Shown one piece after another: positions 34,092 to 44,905 of a stretch of DNA of 64,000 nucleotides. The position numbers and the translations under genes are program-made. The notes under the pieces are model-generated. The model saw only the letters and a list, made by a program, of their open reading frames with translations. It was not told the DNA's origin and ran no database searches. The number at the start of each line of letters is the position of its first letter. Position 1 is the stretch's first letter. Source of the stretch: Kaistia terrae (GTDB lineage Bacteria > Pseudomonadota > Alphaproteobacteria > Rhizobiales > Kaistiaceae); NCBI RefSeq assembly GCF_026344005.1, contig NZ_JAPKNH010000002.1, positions 558,001 through 622,000 of the forward strand, given 5' to 3'.

Positions 34092-35315
34092 ATGACCAAG
34101 AACATCGTAATCATCGGCGGCGGCCACGCCGGAGCGCAGGCCGCAGCCAGCCTCCGCTCGGACGGATTTGACGGCAAGGTCACGCTCGTCTCGGCCGAAC
34201 GCGAGATCCCCTATCACCGCCCGCCACTGTCGAAGGGGTTCATCAAGGCTGAGAGCGACGAGCTGCAGGAACTGCGTCCGGCCGCCTTCTACGAGAAGAA
34301 CGCCGTCGACCTGGTTCTGGGTTCGGAAGTGACCGCCATCGACCGCGACGCCGGCCTGGTGCGACTCGGCACCGACAGCCTGCCATTCGACGGCCTCGTT
34401 CTGGCAACCGGCGCGCGCGTCCGCGTCCCACCCGTTCCCGGCATCGAGCTTGAAAACATCTTCCTGCTGCGCACGGCGGAAGACGCGCGCCGGCTGAAGG
34501 AGCGCTTCGTCGTCGCCAAGGACGTCGTCGTGGTCGGCGGCGGTTTCATCGGGTTGGAGCTGGCCGCGACCGCGCGCCTGCTCGGCAAGACCGTCACCGT
34601 ACTGGAAGCTGCGCCGCGCCTGATGGGCCGCGTCGTTGCGCCGGCGATCTCCGCCTATTTCCTCGATCTGCACCGGGCCATGGGCACGACGATCCGGCTG
34701 GAAACGCCGGTGCACGGCATCCTCGGCGAGAACGGCCGCGCCGTCGCCGTAGAGACGCTTTCGGGTGAGCGTATTCCGGCCGATACGGTGATTGTCGGCG
34801 TTGGCGTGGTGCCGAATGTCGAACTCGCGGAAGCGGCCGGTCTGCATGTCTCGAATGGCATCGTCGTCGATGAGGCGATGCGGACCAGCGATCCCCGAAT
34901 TGTTGCCGCCGGCGACGCCGTGTCGTTCCATCATTGGGCGCTCGGCCGTTCCGTCCGGCTGGAAAGCGTGCAGAACGCCGTCGACCAGGCCAAGACCGGC
35001 GTCGCGGCGCTGCTGGGCAAGGCCGAGCCTTATCGTGCCGTGCCGTGGTTCTGGTCGGATCAGGGCGATGCCAAGCTGCAGATGGTCGGCCTTCCCAACG
35101 ACGCCAATTCCAGCATCCTGCGTGGAAAGCCGGAAGACGGCAGCTTCTCGGTCTTCCACTATCGCAATGACGATCTGGTGGCGATTGACTCGGTCAATCG
35201 CGCCGGTGACCATATGCTCGGCCGACGTATGCTCGCTTCCGGCTTCGCGCTCGACAAGGCGGTCGCTGCCGACGAGAGCGTCGATCTGAAAAAGATGGTG
35301 CTTTCCGCAGGCTGA
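34092..35315 (+). CDS. FAD-dependent pyridine nucleotide-disulfide-type reductase
   Basis: A 407-residue ferredoxin/rubredoxin reductase of the BphA4 type. FAD motif NIVIIGGGHAGAQAAASLRS; PYHRPPLSKGFI; second Rossmann motif DVVVVGGGFIGLELAATARL; FAD motif IVAAGDAVS; and the C-terminal reductase domain VPWFWSDQGDAKLQMVG. It would pass electrons from NAD(P)H to a small iron-sulfur protein, but no ferredoxin or oxygenase gene is adjacent, so its partner is unknown. Start at 34092 set by the motif position and GGCGGGTGA. Confidence 0.92.
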   Translation: MTKNIVIIGGGHAGAQAAASLRSDGFDGKVTLVSAEREIPYHRPPLSKGFIKAESDELQELRPAAFYEKNAVDLVLGSEVTAIDRDAGLVRLGTDSLPFDGLVLATGARVRVPPVPGIELENIFLLRTAEDARRLKERFVVAKDVVVVGGGFIGLELAATARLLGKTVTVLEAAPRLMGRVVAPAISAYFLDLHRAMGTTIRLETPVHGILGENGRAVAVETLSGERIPADTVIVGVGVVPNVELAEAAGLHVSNGIVVDEAMRTSDPRIVAAGDAVSFHHWALGRSVRLESVQNAVDQAKTGVAALLGKAEPYRAVPWFWSDQGDAKLQMVGLPNDANSSILRGKPEDGSFSVFHYRNDDLVAIDSVNRAGDHMLGRRMLASGFALDKAVAADESVDLKKMVLSAG

Positions 35316-35402
35316 GAGTGCTTCCGGCTCGCCGCCTGACGCCGAGCCGCTTCCATGCTAGCCTTTGTGACCGGGATGTTTCCCCGACGCAGGGCTTTGA
35401 AC

Positions 35403-36596
35403 ATGGGGTCGATCATGTCCGAGACGCAGGGTTCCAGGCCGCACGTTTCCAGACCGCCAGTATCCGAGTTGCCAGCATCCGAGCCGCAAGTCGTTGAGCC
35501 CATCCAGCCTCGGGCCAACGGTGTGAGCAAAACGCCGGGCAAGGGGCCTACCGACGGGCCGCTTACCGTCGAGGAATTACAACTCGCCGTGCGCAACCAC
35601 TCCATGCCCCTCGAAGCGCTGCGCTATGACATCACGCCGGCCGGCCTGCATTACCTGCTTATCCATTTCGACATTCCGGTGATCGACGCGGCCGACTGGC
35701 GGCTTTCGATTTATGGCCGGGTCGGGCGGGTGCTGGAATTGAGCCTCGACGATATTCGCGCCCGACCGAAGGTGAGCCTGCCGGTGACGCTCGAATGCGC
35801 CGGCAATGGCCGGTCGAGGCTGCATCCGCGGCCGGTCAGCCAGCCCTGGGTGACGGAGGCGGTCGGCACGGCGCTCTGGACCGGGACGCCCCTGTCCGGC
35901 CTGCTGGCCGAAGCGGGCCTGCTCGACGACGCGGTCGAGATTGTCTTCAGCGGTGCCGATCATGGTTTCGAGAAGGGCGAGGAACTGGACTACGCCCGCA
36001 GCCTCTCCATCGCCGACGCCAGCCGGCCCGAAATCCTGCTCGCCTATGAGATGAACGGCCAGCCCTTGCTGCCGCAGCACGGCTTTCCGCTACGCCTGCT
36101 GGTGCCGGGCTGGTATGGAATGGCGAGCGTCAAATGGCTGGATCGGATCGAGGCGGTGAACCGCCCGTTCGATGGCTACTATCAGGCGACCAACTACCAT
36201 TATCGAAGCGGCCCGGACGATCCCGGCGTGCCGGTCCGGCGCATTCGCCCGCGCGCGCTGCTGGTACCGCCCGGCTACCCCGACTTCTTGACACGGCAGC
36301 GAACGCTATCGGCTGGGCTATGCCGGATCGAGGGACGGGCATGGTCGGGCGAGGCGCCGATCGAACGCGTGGAGTTCGGCGTCGATGGCGGCTGGATGCC
36401 AGCCGAGCTTGATCCGCCTCAGGGCGCGTTTGCATGGCGGCGCTGGAGTTGCATCTGGAGCGCGGAGCCGGGCGAGCATGTGCTCTCCTGTCGGGCGACC
36501 GATGCGGCGGGAAATGTTCAGCCGATCGAGCAGAACTGGAACTGGATCGGTGTCGGCAACAATATGGCGCAGGCGATTCCCGTCATGGTGCGCTGA
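35403..36596 (+). CDS. Sulfite-oxidase-family molybdoenzyme, no Tat signal
   Basis: A protein of about 397 residues with the Mo-pterin domain of sulfite oxidases: VTLECAGNGRSRLHPRP holds the Mo-ligand Cys (ECAGN), then GADHGFEKGEELDYARSLS, MNGQPLLPQHGFPLRLLVPG and WYGMASVKWLDRIEAV. A C-terminal dimerisation domain follows. No twin-arginine signal is present, so it may be cytoplasmic, unlike SorA or MsrP. The N-terminus holds a short tandem repeat (35456-35500). Start uncertain: 35403 or 35415, rather than 35355. A terminator follows. Confidence 0.88.
   Translation: MGSIMSETQGSRPHVSRPPVSELPASEPQVVEPIQPRANGVSKTPGKGPTDGPLTVEELQLAVRNHSMPLEALRYDITPAGLHYLLIHFDIPVIDAADWRLSIYGRVGRVLELSLDDIRARPKVSLPVTLECAGNGRSRLHPRPVSQPWVTEAVGTALWTGTPLSGLLAEAGLLDDAVEIVFSGADHGFEKGEELDYARSLSIADASRPEILLAYEMNGQPLLPQHGFPLRLLVPGWYGMASVKWLDRIEAVNRPFDGYYQATNYHYRSGPDDPGVPVRRIRPRALLVPPGYPDFLTRQRTLSAGLCRIEGRAWSGEAPIERVEFGVDGGWMPAELDPPQGAFAWRRWSCIWSAEPGEHVLSCRATDAAGNVQPIEQNWNWIGVGNNMAQAIPVMVR
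35456..35500 (+). repeat. 15-bp tandem repeat, three copies, in coding sequence
   Basis: GCCAGTATCCGAGTT, GCCAGCATCCGAGCC and a degenerate GCAAGTCGTTGAGCC follow each other directly. They encode PVSEL, PASEP and QVVEP, a Pro/Ser/Glu linker before the molybdopterin domain. The 15-bp unit keeps frame, so copy number could vary without breaking the gene. Confidence 0.7.
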
Positions 36597-36614
36597 ACTG
36601 CAACGACCAGAAAA

Positions 36615-36650
36615 CGGGCGGACCTTTCGGACCGCCCGCTTTCTTTTATT
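36615..36650. terminator. Terminator between convergent genes
   Basis: Stem CGGGCGG-A-CC / GG-A-CCGCCCG with an A-A mismatch and a TTTC loop, followed by GCTTTCTTTT. It lies between the sulfite-oxidase gene and the stop of the HlyD gene and could serve both strands. Confidence 0.75.
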
Positions 36651-37719
36651 GGGCCGATGCAAGCTCCGGCAGCGGCTTGTCGGCAGTGTCGATCCGGACG
36701 ATCACCGACATGCCGGGGCGCAGATCTGCCGCAGCAGCCTGGCCGCCATCAATCGCGATGCGAAGCGAGAGGCGTTGGGCAACCTTGGTGAAGTTGCCGG
36801 TGGCGTTGTCCGCCTTCAACACGCTGAACTCCGAGCCGGCGGCAGGCGCGATCCGCTCGACGCGACCGGACAGCTCGACATCGCCGAGGCCATCCACCGT
36901 GAAGGTTGCCGGTAGGCCGACACCGATTTGGGCGAGTTGCGTTTCCTTGAAGTTGGCGATCACCCAGACCGTCGCGGGCGTGATCGAGGTCAGCTGCGTG
37001 CCGGCAGCTGCATATTGACCGACATGGGCTGCGACCTCGCCGAGCTTGCCATCGACCGGCGCCACGATGCGGGTGTTGCCCAAATTGATCTGGGCAAGTT
37101 CCACCGAGGCTTCGGCACTGGCAACGGCGGCTTCGAGCGAACTCTTGCCGGCGTCGGTCAAAGCGAGGTTCTGCTCGGCGATCTTCACCGAGGCTTCCGC
37201 CTGCGCGACTGTTGATTGCGCCTGCAGCAGGGCGACGCGGGTCTGGTCGCCGGAGGACTGGGTCGAGAAACCGCGATCGACCAGAGTCCCGGTCCGTTTG
37301 TCGTCGAGCTCGGCCTTTTCCTGTCCTGCCTCGGCGCTTTGAAGCTGTGCCTTGGCGAGGTCGAGACTGGCCTGTTTGGCGAGGCGGTTTTCGGCAAAAT
37401 TGGCGAGCGCTGCCTTCTGTTGCAACAGGGTCGCCTGCGCCTGCGCCAGTTGCTGCTGGTACATGCGGTCATCGATCTGGACGAGCAGGTCGCCCTTCTT
37501 GACGGTCATGTAGTCCTGCACCGGCACGGCGACGACATAGCCGGGGATCTGTGGGCTGAGCAGCGTCACCTGGCCTTTGACATAGGCGTTGTTGGTTGTC
37601 TGCACCGAGGAAGCGAAGGGTGGCAGCTGCCATGAATAAAGCACGAGCAGCACGCCGAGAATGCCGACGGCGAGCGCGACGAAGGTCGTTTTGGATTTGA
37701 GTATCTGTTGGATCTGCAT
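36646..37719 (-). CDS. HlyD/EmrA-type membrane fusion protein
   Basis: Periplasmic adaptor of a tripartite or two-part efflux pump, 357 residues. One N-terminal membrane helix (TFVALAVGILGVLLVLYSW), then TNNAYVKGQVTLLSPQIPG, the lipoyl-like half, a long coiled coil rich in Ala and Gln (about residues 85-210), and RIVAPVDGKLGEVAAHVGQY, the second half of the lipoyl domain. Directly behind the DHA2 transporter by 27 bases on the same strand, forming an EmrAB-like pump controlled by the MarR gene. Confidence 0.9.
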   Translation of the reverse strand: MQIQQILKSKTTFVALAVGILGVLLVLYSWQLPPFASSVQTTNNAYVKGQVTLLSPQIPGYVVAVPVQDYMTVKKGDLLVQIDDRMYQQQLAQAQATLLQQKAALANFAENRLAKQASLDLAKAQLQSAEAGQEKAELDDKRTGTLVDRGFSTQSSGDQTRVALLQAQSTVAQAEASVKIAEQNLALTDAGKSSLEAAVASAEASVELAQINLGNTRIVAPVDGKLGEVAAHVGQYAAAGTQLTSITPATVWVIANFKETQLAQIGVGLPATFTVDGLGDVELSGRVERIAPAAGSEFSVLKADNATGNFTKVAQRLSLRIAIDGGQAAAADLRPGMSVIVRIDTADKPLPELASAQ

Positions 37720-37746
37720 GATGCGAGACTCGGGTTTTGGGTACCG

Positions 37747-39447
37747 TCAGGCCGGGTTGAGCGCGGCGAGGCGGGTGGCGCGATGGCGGACATAGAAGGT
37801 GTGAGCGGCGAGCAGGGCCATGCCGGCCAGCGCGACGTAGAAGATCAGCAGGAACATGTCCTGATAGGCGAGGATGCTCGCCTCCTGGCTCGCCACCCTG
37901 CCGAGTGCGACGACGCCCTCGGCATTCTGTAGCGACGGATCGGGTAGGACCTTCGAATAGGCGGCGCCGTAGGCCCGGATGCGCTGGGCGACCAGCGGAT
38001 CCTGCAACGTCAGGTGCTCGACGATGACGCTCGAATGGAACTTCTCGCGGATCGTCTGGAAGGTGCCGAGAATGGCGGAGGCAAGGATGCCGCCCATGCT
38101 CTGGGTGCCGAGGAAGACGACCAGGAAGCTCAATATGCCCATCGGTCCCCTGGCGATCGCCTTGCCGAAGCCGACGAGCAGCGCCGGCGGCAGGAACATC
38201 GCGCCGGCAAAGGCGACCATCGCCTGGCTGACATAGAACTGTTCCGGCCGGGTCAGGTTGGTGACCCGCGCATCCATCCATGAGCCGGCGGCGATCAGGA
38301 TCAGCGCCGCCAGATGTAGCCGGGGACCGTTGGCCGGGCTGATGACGGCGGCGGTGAACAGGTAACCGACCAGCGTGGCGATCAGGATGATCGTGAACAG
38401 GGGGATCAACTGGTCGTTCTGCAGGCCGATCGCATTGAACAGGCCGATGGCGCCGACCGATTGCTCGGACAGCAGGAAGCGGAACAACAGGAAGGATCCC
38501 GTCAACGTCAGCATGTCGTAGGACGACAGCCAGCGCAGGTCGATGACCGGGTGGGCGCGATGCCATTCGATGATGACGACGAGCGTCAGCGAGGCAATCG
38601 ACACGGCGAGCAGCACGCCGATCCACGGCGCATCGAACCACCAATAGAGCCGACCGACCGAGAGAATGATGGCCATCGAGCCGAAGCCGGCGGCGATCAG
38701 CGGAAAGCTGATCCAGTCTTCGCGGTCGAACACCTTGAAGCGCGGCGGATGTGTGATCGGCAGCAGGAAGATGACGGCCAGGCTCATCATCGCGAGGCCG
38801 GCCTCGATCAGATAGAGGCCGTGCCAATCGCCCAGTTGGAGCAAGTCCGGTGAGATGACGCGGGCGAGAGGAACCGCCAACTGACCACCGAGGACGCCGA
38901 ACGTGACGCCGAGCGTCAGCTTGCGGGCCGGCGGCAACCATTCGAGCATGTAGTAGAAGGCGAGCGTCGAGAGCGGCGCGGCGGCGATGCCCATGACGGC
39001 GCGAACAGCCAGGGCCGAGCGCAGATCGTTGCTGAACAGATGCGCAATTGTGACCAGCGCATAAATGATCAGGCCGATTTCGGCGAAGCGGCGCAGGCCG
39101 AACTGGGTCCGCACCTTGTAGAGCAGCATGGTGCCGGTGATGTTGGTCGCCATGTAGGCGGCCGTAAGCCAGGCGATCTCGACCTGCGTCGCGTGCAGGG
39201 CACCCTGAAGACCTGTCAGATTGGCCGAGACCAGATTAAGGCCAAGGCCCTGCGTCAGGCCGAGCAGGATTGAAGCGCTGGCATAGATGGCAGCGCGCAA
39301 GGGCGGCATAGGCACGAAAGCCGGAGCGGCCGGCGGCGCAGGCTGAGCGACGACGGCAGGGACAGCTGTCAGGGCAGGAATGGTTGTTGGCGTCGCCGGA
39401 GCAATAGCCTCTTGCTGGGGCGCCACCGCGAGGATGGCGTTGCTCAT
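37747..39447 (-). CDS. DHA2-family multidrug MFS transporter (EmrB-like)
   Basis: A 566-residue MFS exporter with about 14 hydrophobic segments, the DHA2 pattern. The N-terminal 45 residues are an Ala/Pro-rich cytoplasmic stretch. GLNLVSANLTGLQGALHATQ replaces the usual EmrB helix 1 start; AYMATNITGTMLLYKVRTQF and GVTFGVLGGQLAVPLARVIS lie in later segments. It begins in a four-base ATGA overlap with the MarR stop. The pump substrate is unknown. Confidence 0.9.
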   Translation of the reverse strand: MSNAILAVAPQQEAIAPATPTTIPALTAVPAVVAQPAPPAAPAFVPMPPLRAAIYASASILLGLTQGLGLNLVSANLTGLQGALHATQVEIAWLTAAYMATNITGTMLLYKVRTQFGLRRFAEIGLIIYALVTIAHLFSNDLRSALAVRAVMGIAAAPLSTLAFYYMLEWLPPARKLTLGVTFGVLGGQLAVPLARVISPDLLQLGDWHGLYLIEAGLAMMSLAVIFLLPITHPPRFKVFDREDWISFPLIAAGFGSMAIILSVGRLYWWFDAPWIGVLLAVSIASLTLVVIIEWHRAHPVIDLRWLSSYDMLTLTGSFLLFRFLLSEQSVGAIGLFNAIGLQNDQLIPLFTIILIATLVGYLFTAAVISPANGPRLHLAALILIAAGSWMDARVTNLTRPEQFYVSQAMVAFAGAMFLPPALLVGFGKAIARGPMGILSFLVVFLGTQSMGGILASAILGTFQTIREKFHSSVIVEHLTLQDPLVAQRIRAYGAAYSKVLPDPSLQNAEGVVALGRVASQEASILAYQDMFLLIFYVALAGMALLAAHTFYVRHRATRLAALNPA

Positions 39448-39917
39448 GCTGCCGGCTCTTGCTCTGTTTCTTCGCCGAAGGCCCGGGCGATATTATCGGA
39501 AAGCGCGACCAGAACCCGTTCTGCGACGTCGATGTCCGCCGGGGCGATTCCAGCCAGCAGGCGATCGCTAAGAGTGTCGGTCATGCGCAGGACGCGCTCG
39601 CCGATGACCTGGCCTTCCGCCGTCAGGACAACGGATTTGGCCCGCCGGTCACCCGGCAGGGGCTGGCGTTCGACATGGCCCGATTGTTCCAGCCCATCGA
39701 GAAGTCGCACGATCGTCGGATGCTCGACGTCCAGGACGTCGGAAAGCTCGGCCTGAGTCACGACATGTGACGCGGAAACGAGGTGGAGCATCAAGCGACC
39801 GCGCGCAAGCGTCAGGTCGAGCGTCTTGAGCTCTGCGTCGAAACAGGTGCGCATGGCCCGGCTGGCCTGGGAAAGCCTTCCGAGGAATGTCTTGGGTCGG
39901 TTTTTGTAGGTTGCCAT
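39444..39917 (-). CDS. MarR family transcriptional regulator
   Basis: A 157-residue winged-helix regulator: LDLTLARGRLMLHLVSASH, VVTQAELSDVLDVEHPTIVR (recognition helix), LLDGLEQSGHVERQPLPGDR and RAKSVVLTAEG form the MarR core. It leads the minus-strand efflux operon and overlaps the transporter gene. The ATG at 39917 is preferred over 39950, since the latter would place the palindrome at 39935-39950 in coding sequence. Likely releases the promoter when a toxic compound binds. Confidence 0.9.
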   Translation of the reverse strand: MATYKNRPKTFLGRLSQASRAMRTCFDAELKTLDLTLARGRLMLHLVSASHVVTQAELSDVLDVEHPTIVRLLDGLEQSGHVERQPLPGDRRAKSVVLTAEGQVIGERVLRMTDTLSDRLLAGIAPADIDVAERVLVALSDNIARAFGEETEQEPAA

Positions 39918-39934
39918 AACAGTCGCTTCATACA

Positions 39935-39950
39935 ATGTATTAAGATACAT
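39935..39950. promoter_or_regulatory. Candidate MarR operator
   Basis: Palindrome ATGTATTAAGATACAT: perfect 6-bp arms ATGTAT/ATACAT around TAAG, about 18 bases upstream of the marR start, in an AT-rich stretch. Size and position fit a MarR-family site controlling marR and the efflux genes. Inferred. Confidence 0.6.
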
Positions 39951-40165
39951 ATATGCTCGGCTTTGTGAGTTGTCGAGAGGCTATTGGAGGGCAGGGAAAA
40001 TTCTCACCGCAGCCGTGGTCGGCCTTGTCAGTGGTAGGATTGGGAGTTGGGAGCGGTTGACGCGGCATTGAATCCGGATCGTCGGAAGATCCAAATATCG
40101 ACGGATTTTGAGGCGATCTTGCTGTATGTACAGATCGCTACCCGATCCCCCCGGATTCACGCTCT

Positions 40166-41557
40166 ATGCAAAAAATCTATTTCGACGCGACTCAACCGCT
40201 GCGTTGGGGGCCCCATCCGCCGGTGGGCATCCCTCGCGTCGAAAGTGCGCTGATCCGGCAGGTGCTGCGTCGGAACGATTTCGACGCCGAGTTTTTCCTG
40301 ATTGAGGGCGACGGAACCAGTCGGCTTCTCACAATTTCCGAGCGGCGCTATCTCGAGGGTTTGGTCGAGCAGAGCGTTCCCTCCCTCGATGGGATGGAGG
40401 ACGCGACGTATCTGGCGCGCATGAGGGTGGTCCACCGGATAATCCAAGTCGGTGGCAGTGCATCCGGCAAGGAATTCGACCGCGTAGCGGCGGCCTTTCT
40501 TTCGCAGCGTCCGGGTCGCAATGGTGCGCGGTACGCCCTGGCGAAGCTGGCCGTTCGGATCGACAAGCTTCTGACGAGACCAGAAAGTTCCCCAGGCCTC
40601 ACCGGTGATCCGCTCGCGGATCCGAAGGCCAATTGCTTTGTTTCGAATGTCGGGCTTCACACGATGGCCGCGCATCGGTCCAAGCCGATCCGCGCCAACG
40701 CATCGGCGATACTGCACGACATGATACCGATCGCCATGCCGCAATACTTCAACAAGTCCCACACGGCCGCATTCGAACGGGACTTGAATTGGAAGCTCAC
40801 GCGATGCGCCAGCCTGATATGCGTGTCGGAGTTTACGGCGCGAAGCGCGAGGGGGTTGCTCGAGAGCCGCGCGGCCGATGGTCCCGTTTCCTCGATAACC
40901 GTCAACCCTCTGGGGTCGTTTCTACGGGAGGGGCTGGATGTGGATTCCGAGAATTCGGTCCAGCCGCTCGTCGATCGTTCGTTCGCGATCTATTGCTCAA
41001 CCATCGAGATCCGCAAGAATCACATCGTCCTGCTGCGCGCGTGGTTGAAGCTGATGCCGGTGCTTGGCGATCGTCTTCCGGATCTGGTGATCTGCGGCCG
41101 CTGGGGCTGGAAGGTGGACGAGGTAAGGCAGTTTTTGGCGGACCATCCGGAACTGCTGGATAAAGTTCATTTCCTGACGGGGATCAGCGATCCTCAACTC
41201 GCATGGCTCTACAAGAATGCCCGTTTCGGCGTGTTCCCTTCCCATGTCGAAGGCTGGGGGCTTGGCGCGGCGGAGTGCCTCGATTTTGGCCTGCCGGTGC
41301 TGATCTCGGATGCCGAGGCTCTGTCGGAGGCGACGCAGGGCCTGATGCCCGTCATCGCGGCCGAGGATGCGGACGGCTGGTGCGCCGCGATCGAGCGCGC
41401 GTCGACCGACGATGAGTGGCTCGCCACGCTCCGTTCGGCGATCGCGGACGGCTACAGGCCGACGTCGGAGGCGGCATTCGCAGATCGACTGCTGACGCTA
41501 ATGGGCGTTGCCACCGCCCATCAGGAAAAAAATGCTGAACTGGTTCGGGTGTTGTAA
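40166..41557 (+). CDS. Glycosyltransferase family 4 (GT-B) protein
   Basis: A 463-residue glycosyltransferase. The C-terminal GT1-type domain is clear: RSFAIYCSTIEIRKNHIVLL (nucleotide-sugar domain entry), RLPDLVICGRWGWKVDEV, DKVHFLTGISDPQLAWLYKN, then FPSHVEGWGLGAAECLDFGL with the EGWGLGAAE donor motif. The N-terminal half has DATQPLRWGPHPPVGIPRVE, common in family 4 transferases near O-antigen or capsule genes. No polysaccharide cluster is adjacent; the acceptor is unknown. The ribosome site is weak. Confidence 0.85.
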   Translation: MQKIYFDATQPLRWGPHPPVGIPRVESALIRQVLRRNDFDAEFFLIEGDGTSRLLTISERRYLEGLVEQSVPSLDGMEDATYLARMRVVHRIIQVGGSASGKEFDRVAAAFLSQRPGRNGARYALAKLAVRIDKLLTRPESSPGLTGDPLADPKANCFVSNVGLHTMAAHRSKPIRANASAILHDMIPIAMPQYFNKSHTAAFERDLNWKLTRCASLICVSEFTARSARGLLESRAADGPVSSITVNPLGSFLREGLDVDSENSVQPLVDRSFAIYCSTIEIRKNHIVLLRAWLKLMPVLGDRLPDLVICGRWGWKVDEVRQFLADHPELLDKVHFLTGISDPQLAWLYKNARFGVFPSHVEGWGLGAAECLDFGLPVLISDAEALSEATQGLMPVIAAEDADGWCAAIERASTDDEWLATLRSAIADGYRPTSEAAFADRLLTLMGVATAHQEKNAELVRVL

Positions 41558-41599
41558 GGGCTCTCAGCCCTGCGCTATCCCGCAAGCTCGCAGGGCAAA

Positions 41600-42181
41600 A
41601 TGATGAATGTGCCGCTCTACGATCTCAGCATTCGACCGTTCAGCCGGATGCTCGACAATCTTCAAAACATCCTCGGCAAGGCAGCAGCCCATGCGGGCGG
41701 AGATGAAGATACGGAGCGTGAGTTGCTCGCAGCGCGGTTGGCACCGGACATGCTCCCCTTGAGCTATCAGGTCCAGATTGTGATCGATGGCGCGCGGGGC
41801 GCAGCCCTGCGATTGGCGGGAGGCATGCTTCCCGATCCCGAGGCCCCTGACTATGCGGTTTTCAACCGCGGTGAGGGCGCTCCCTTTCGATCTTCGCCGA
41901 GATCCTTTCGAGAGCTTGCCGACCGAGTTCGGTTGGCCATGGATGAGCTTCAGACATACGCTCCAGCTCAGATAAACGATAGCTGCGTGCAGGAGATCGT
42001 GGTGAAGTCGCGTCAGCAAACTCGCATATTTGAGCCTGAAGCTTTCATTCTCGATTACGTGGTGCCCAACTTCTATTTCCACATCTCTGTTGCCTATGCA
42101 ATTTTACGCCATTGCGGGGTAGGTCTTGGGAAACAGGACTTTGAAGGACCCAAGTGTTATCAATTGGAGACACCCACCTAG
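41600..42181 (+). CDS. DUF1993 family protein
   Basis: A 193-residue protein matching DUF1993, a DinB-like four-helix family. Typical segments are LGKAAAHAGG, ERELLAARLAPDMLPLSYQV, QIVIDGARGAALRLAG and VPNFYFHISVAYAILRHCGV followed by GLGKQDFEG. Function in the family is unknown. Two adjacent ATGs (41600 and 41603) are possible. It follows the glycosyltransferase by 42 bases but a shared role is not evident. Confidence 0.85.
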   Translation: MMNVPLYDLSIRPFSRMLDNLQNILGKAAAHAGGDEDTERELLAARLAPDMLPLSYQVQIVIDGARGAALRLAGGMLPDPEAPDYAVFNRGEGAPFRSSPRSFRELADRVRLAMDELQTYAPAQINDSCVQEIVVKSRQQTRIFEPEAFILDYVVPNFYFHISVAYAILRHCGVGLGKQDFEGPKCYQLETPT

Positions 42182-42423
42182 ATCGTGAGGTCGCTTGGCA
42201 TCGGGCGCATCCGATGGCGTGTTGCGATGCGCCGGATCGGCTTTGCTTGTCGGATCGGTAGCTGGTTGTCCGGTCGGGGCGATGTCGTGATGCTGAAAAT
42301 CCTGCATCTCGCTGCGTGGCGCTGTCTCTCCGCGTTGCCCCTTGGCGGCGCTTCGACTAGAAGAACGGCAACCTAATCCCTACATCCTGCCCTTTTGGCG
42401 AAGAGGGCCTTCGGAGCGAATTC

Positions 42424-44076
<1,653 letters not shown>

Positions 44077-44099
44077 TCGTTTCTACGTCACGGTCGCGC

Positions 44100-44150
44100 G
44101 GGCGGGTCGGTCCTATCCCTTCGGGTAGGCGGGTCCGCCCGTTTCTTTTT
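44100..44150 (+). terminator. Rho-independent terminator after ettA
   Basis: A compound hairpin with outer GGGCGG / CCGCCC and inner CCTATCCC / GGGTAGG around TTC, followed by GTTTCTTTTT. Located 24 bases after the ettA stop. Confidence 0.8.
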
Positions 44151-44195
44151 GGGTTGGCCTTCGATTGAGCGAGGCCGAATGTCGGAGATAAGGCC

Positions 44196-44897
44196 GTGGC
44201 GCAAAAGGTGATCGGATTGATCGGCGGACTGAGCTGGGAAAGCTCGGCCGAGTATTATCGCCTGATCAACGAGGCGGTGCGCGCACGGCTCGGCGGGCTG
44301 CATTCGGCCCGCCTGCTGATGTGGTCGTTCGACTTTGCCGAGATTGAAGCGCTGCAGCATGTCGGGCGCTGGGACGAGGCGACGAAACGGATGATCGACG
44401 CGGCGCAGCGGCTGGAGCGCGGCGGCGCCGATTTCCTGATGATCTGCTCCAACACCATGCACCGGATGGCGGACGACGTTCAGAAGGCCATTGGCATTCC
44501 GCTGATTCACATCGCCGACCCGACTGCCGAGCGCATCCAGGCTTCCGGCTTTTCCCGCGTCGGCCTGCTTGGGACGGCGTTTACGATGGAGCAGGACTTC
44601 TACAAGGGCCGGCTCACCGATCGCTACCGGCTGGACGTGTTGGTGCCAGACGAAGCCGACCGGGCCGCGGTGCATCGGATCATTTACGAGGAGCTCGTGC
44701 GCGGTAAGGTCGAACCGCAGTCGCGGCAGATCTATCGCGATGTCATGGCGCGGCTAATCGAGCGCGGCGCCGAGGCGATCATCCTCGGCTGCACCGAGAT
44801 CATGCTGCTGGTCGCGGCAGAGGACAGCTCGGTTCCACTGTTCGACACGACGACGATTCATGCGGAGGCGGCCGTGGAGCGCTCGCTCGAAGGCTGA
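44196..44897 (+). CDS. Aspartate/glutamate racemase family protein
   Basis: A 233-residue amino acid racemase. Two catalytic Cys motifs are present: LMICSNTMHRMAD and ILGCTEIMLLV; GLIGGLSWESSAEYYRLINE is the family opening. These features fit aspartate racemase (PLP-independent), though some relatives are hydantoin racemases or decarboxylases. It starts with GTG at 44196 behind GGAGATAAGG. It converges with the kinase-fold gene, eight bases apart. Substrate not determined. Confidence 0.88.
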   Translation: MAQKVIGLIGGLSWESSAEYYRLINEAVRARLGGLHSARLLMWSFDFAEIEALQHVGRWDEATKRMIDAAQRLERGGADFLMICSNTMHRMADDVQKAIGIPLIHIADPTAERIQASGFSRVGLLGTAFTMEQDFYKGRLTDRYRLDVLVPDEADRAAVHRIIYEELVRGKVEPQSRQIYRDVMARLIERGAEAIILGCTEIMLLVAAEDSSVPLFDTTTIHAEAAVERSLEG

Positions 44898-44905
44898 GGG
44901 CAGGC

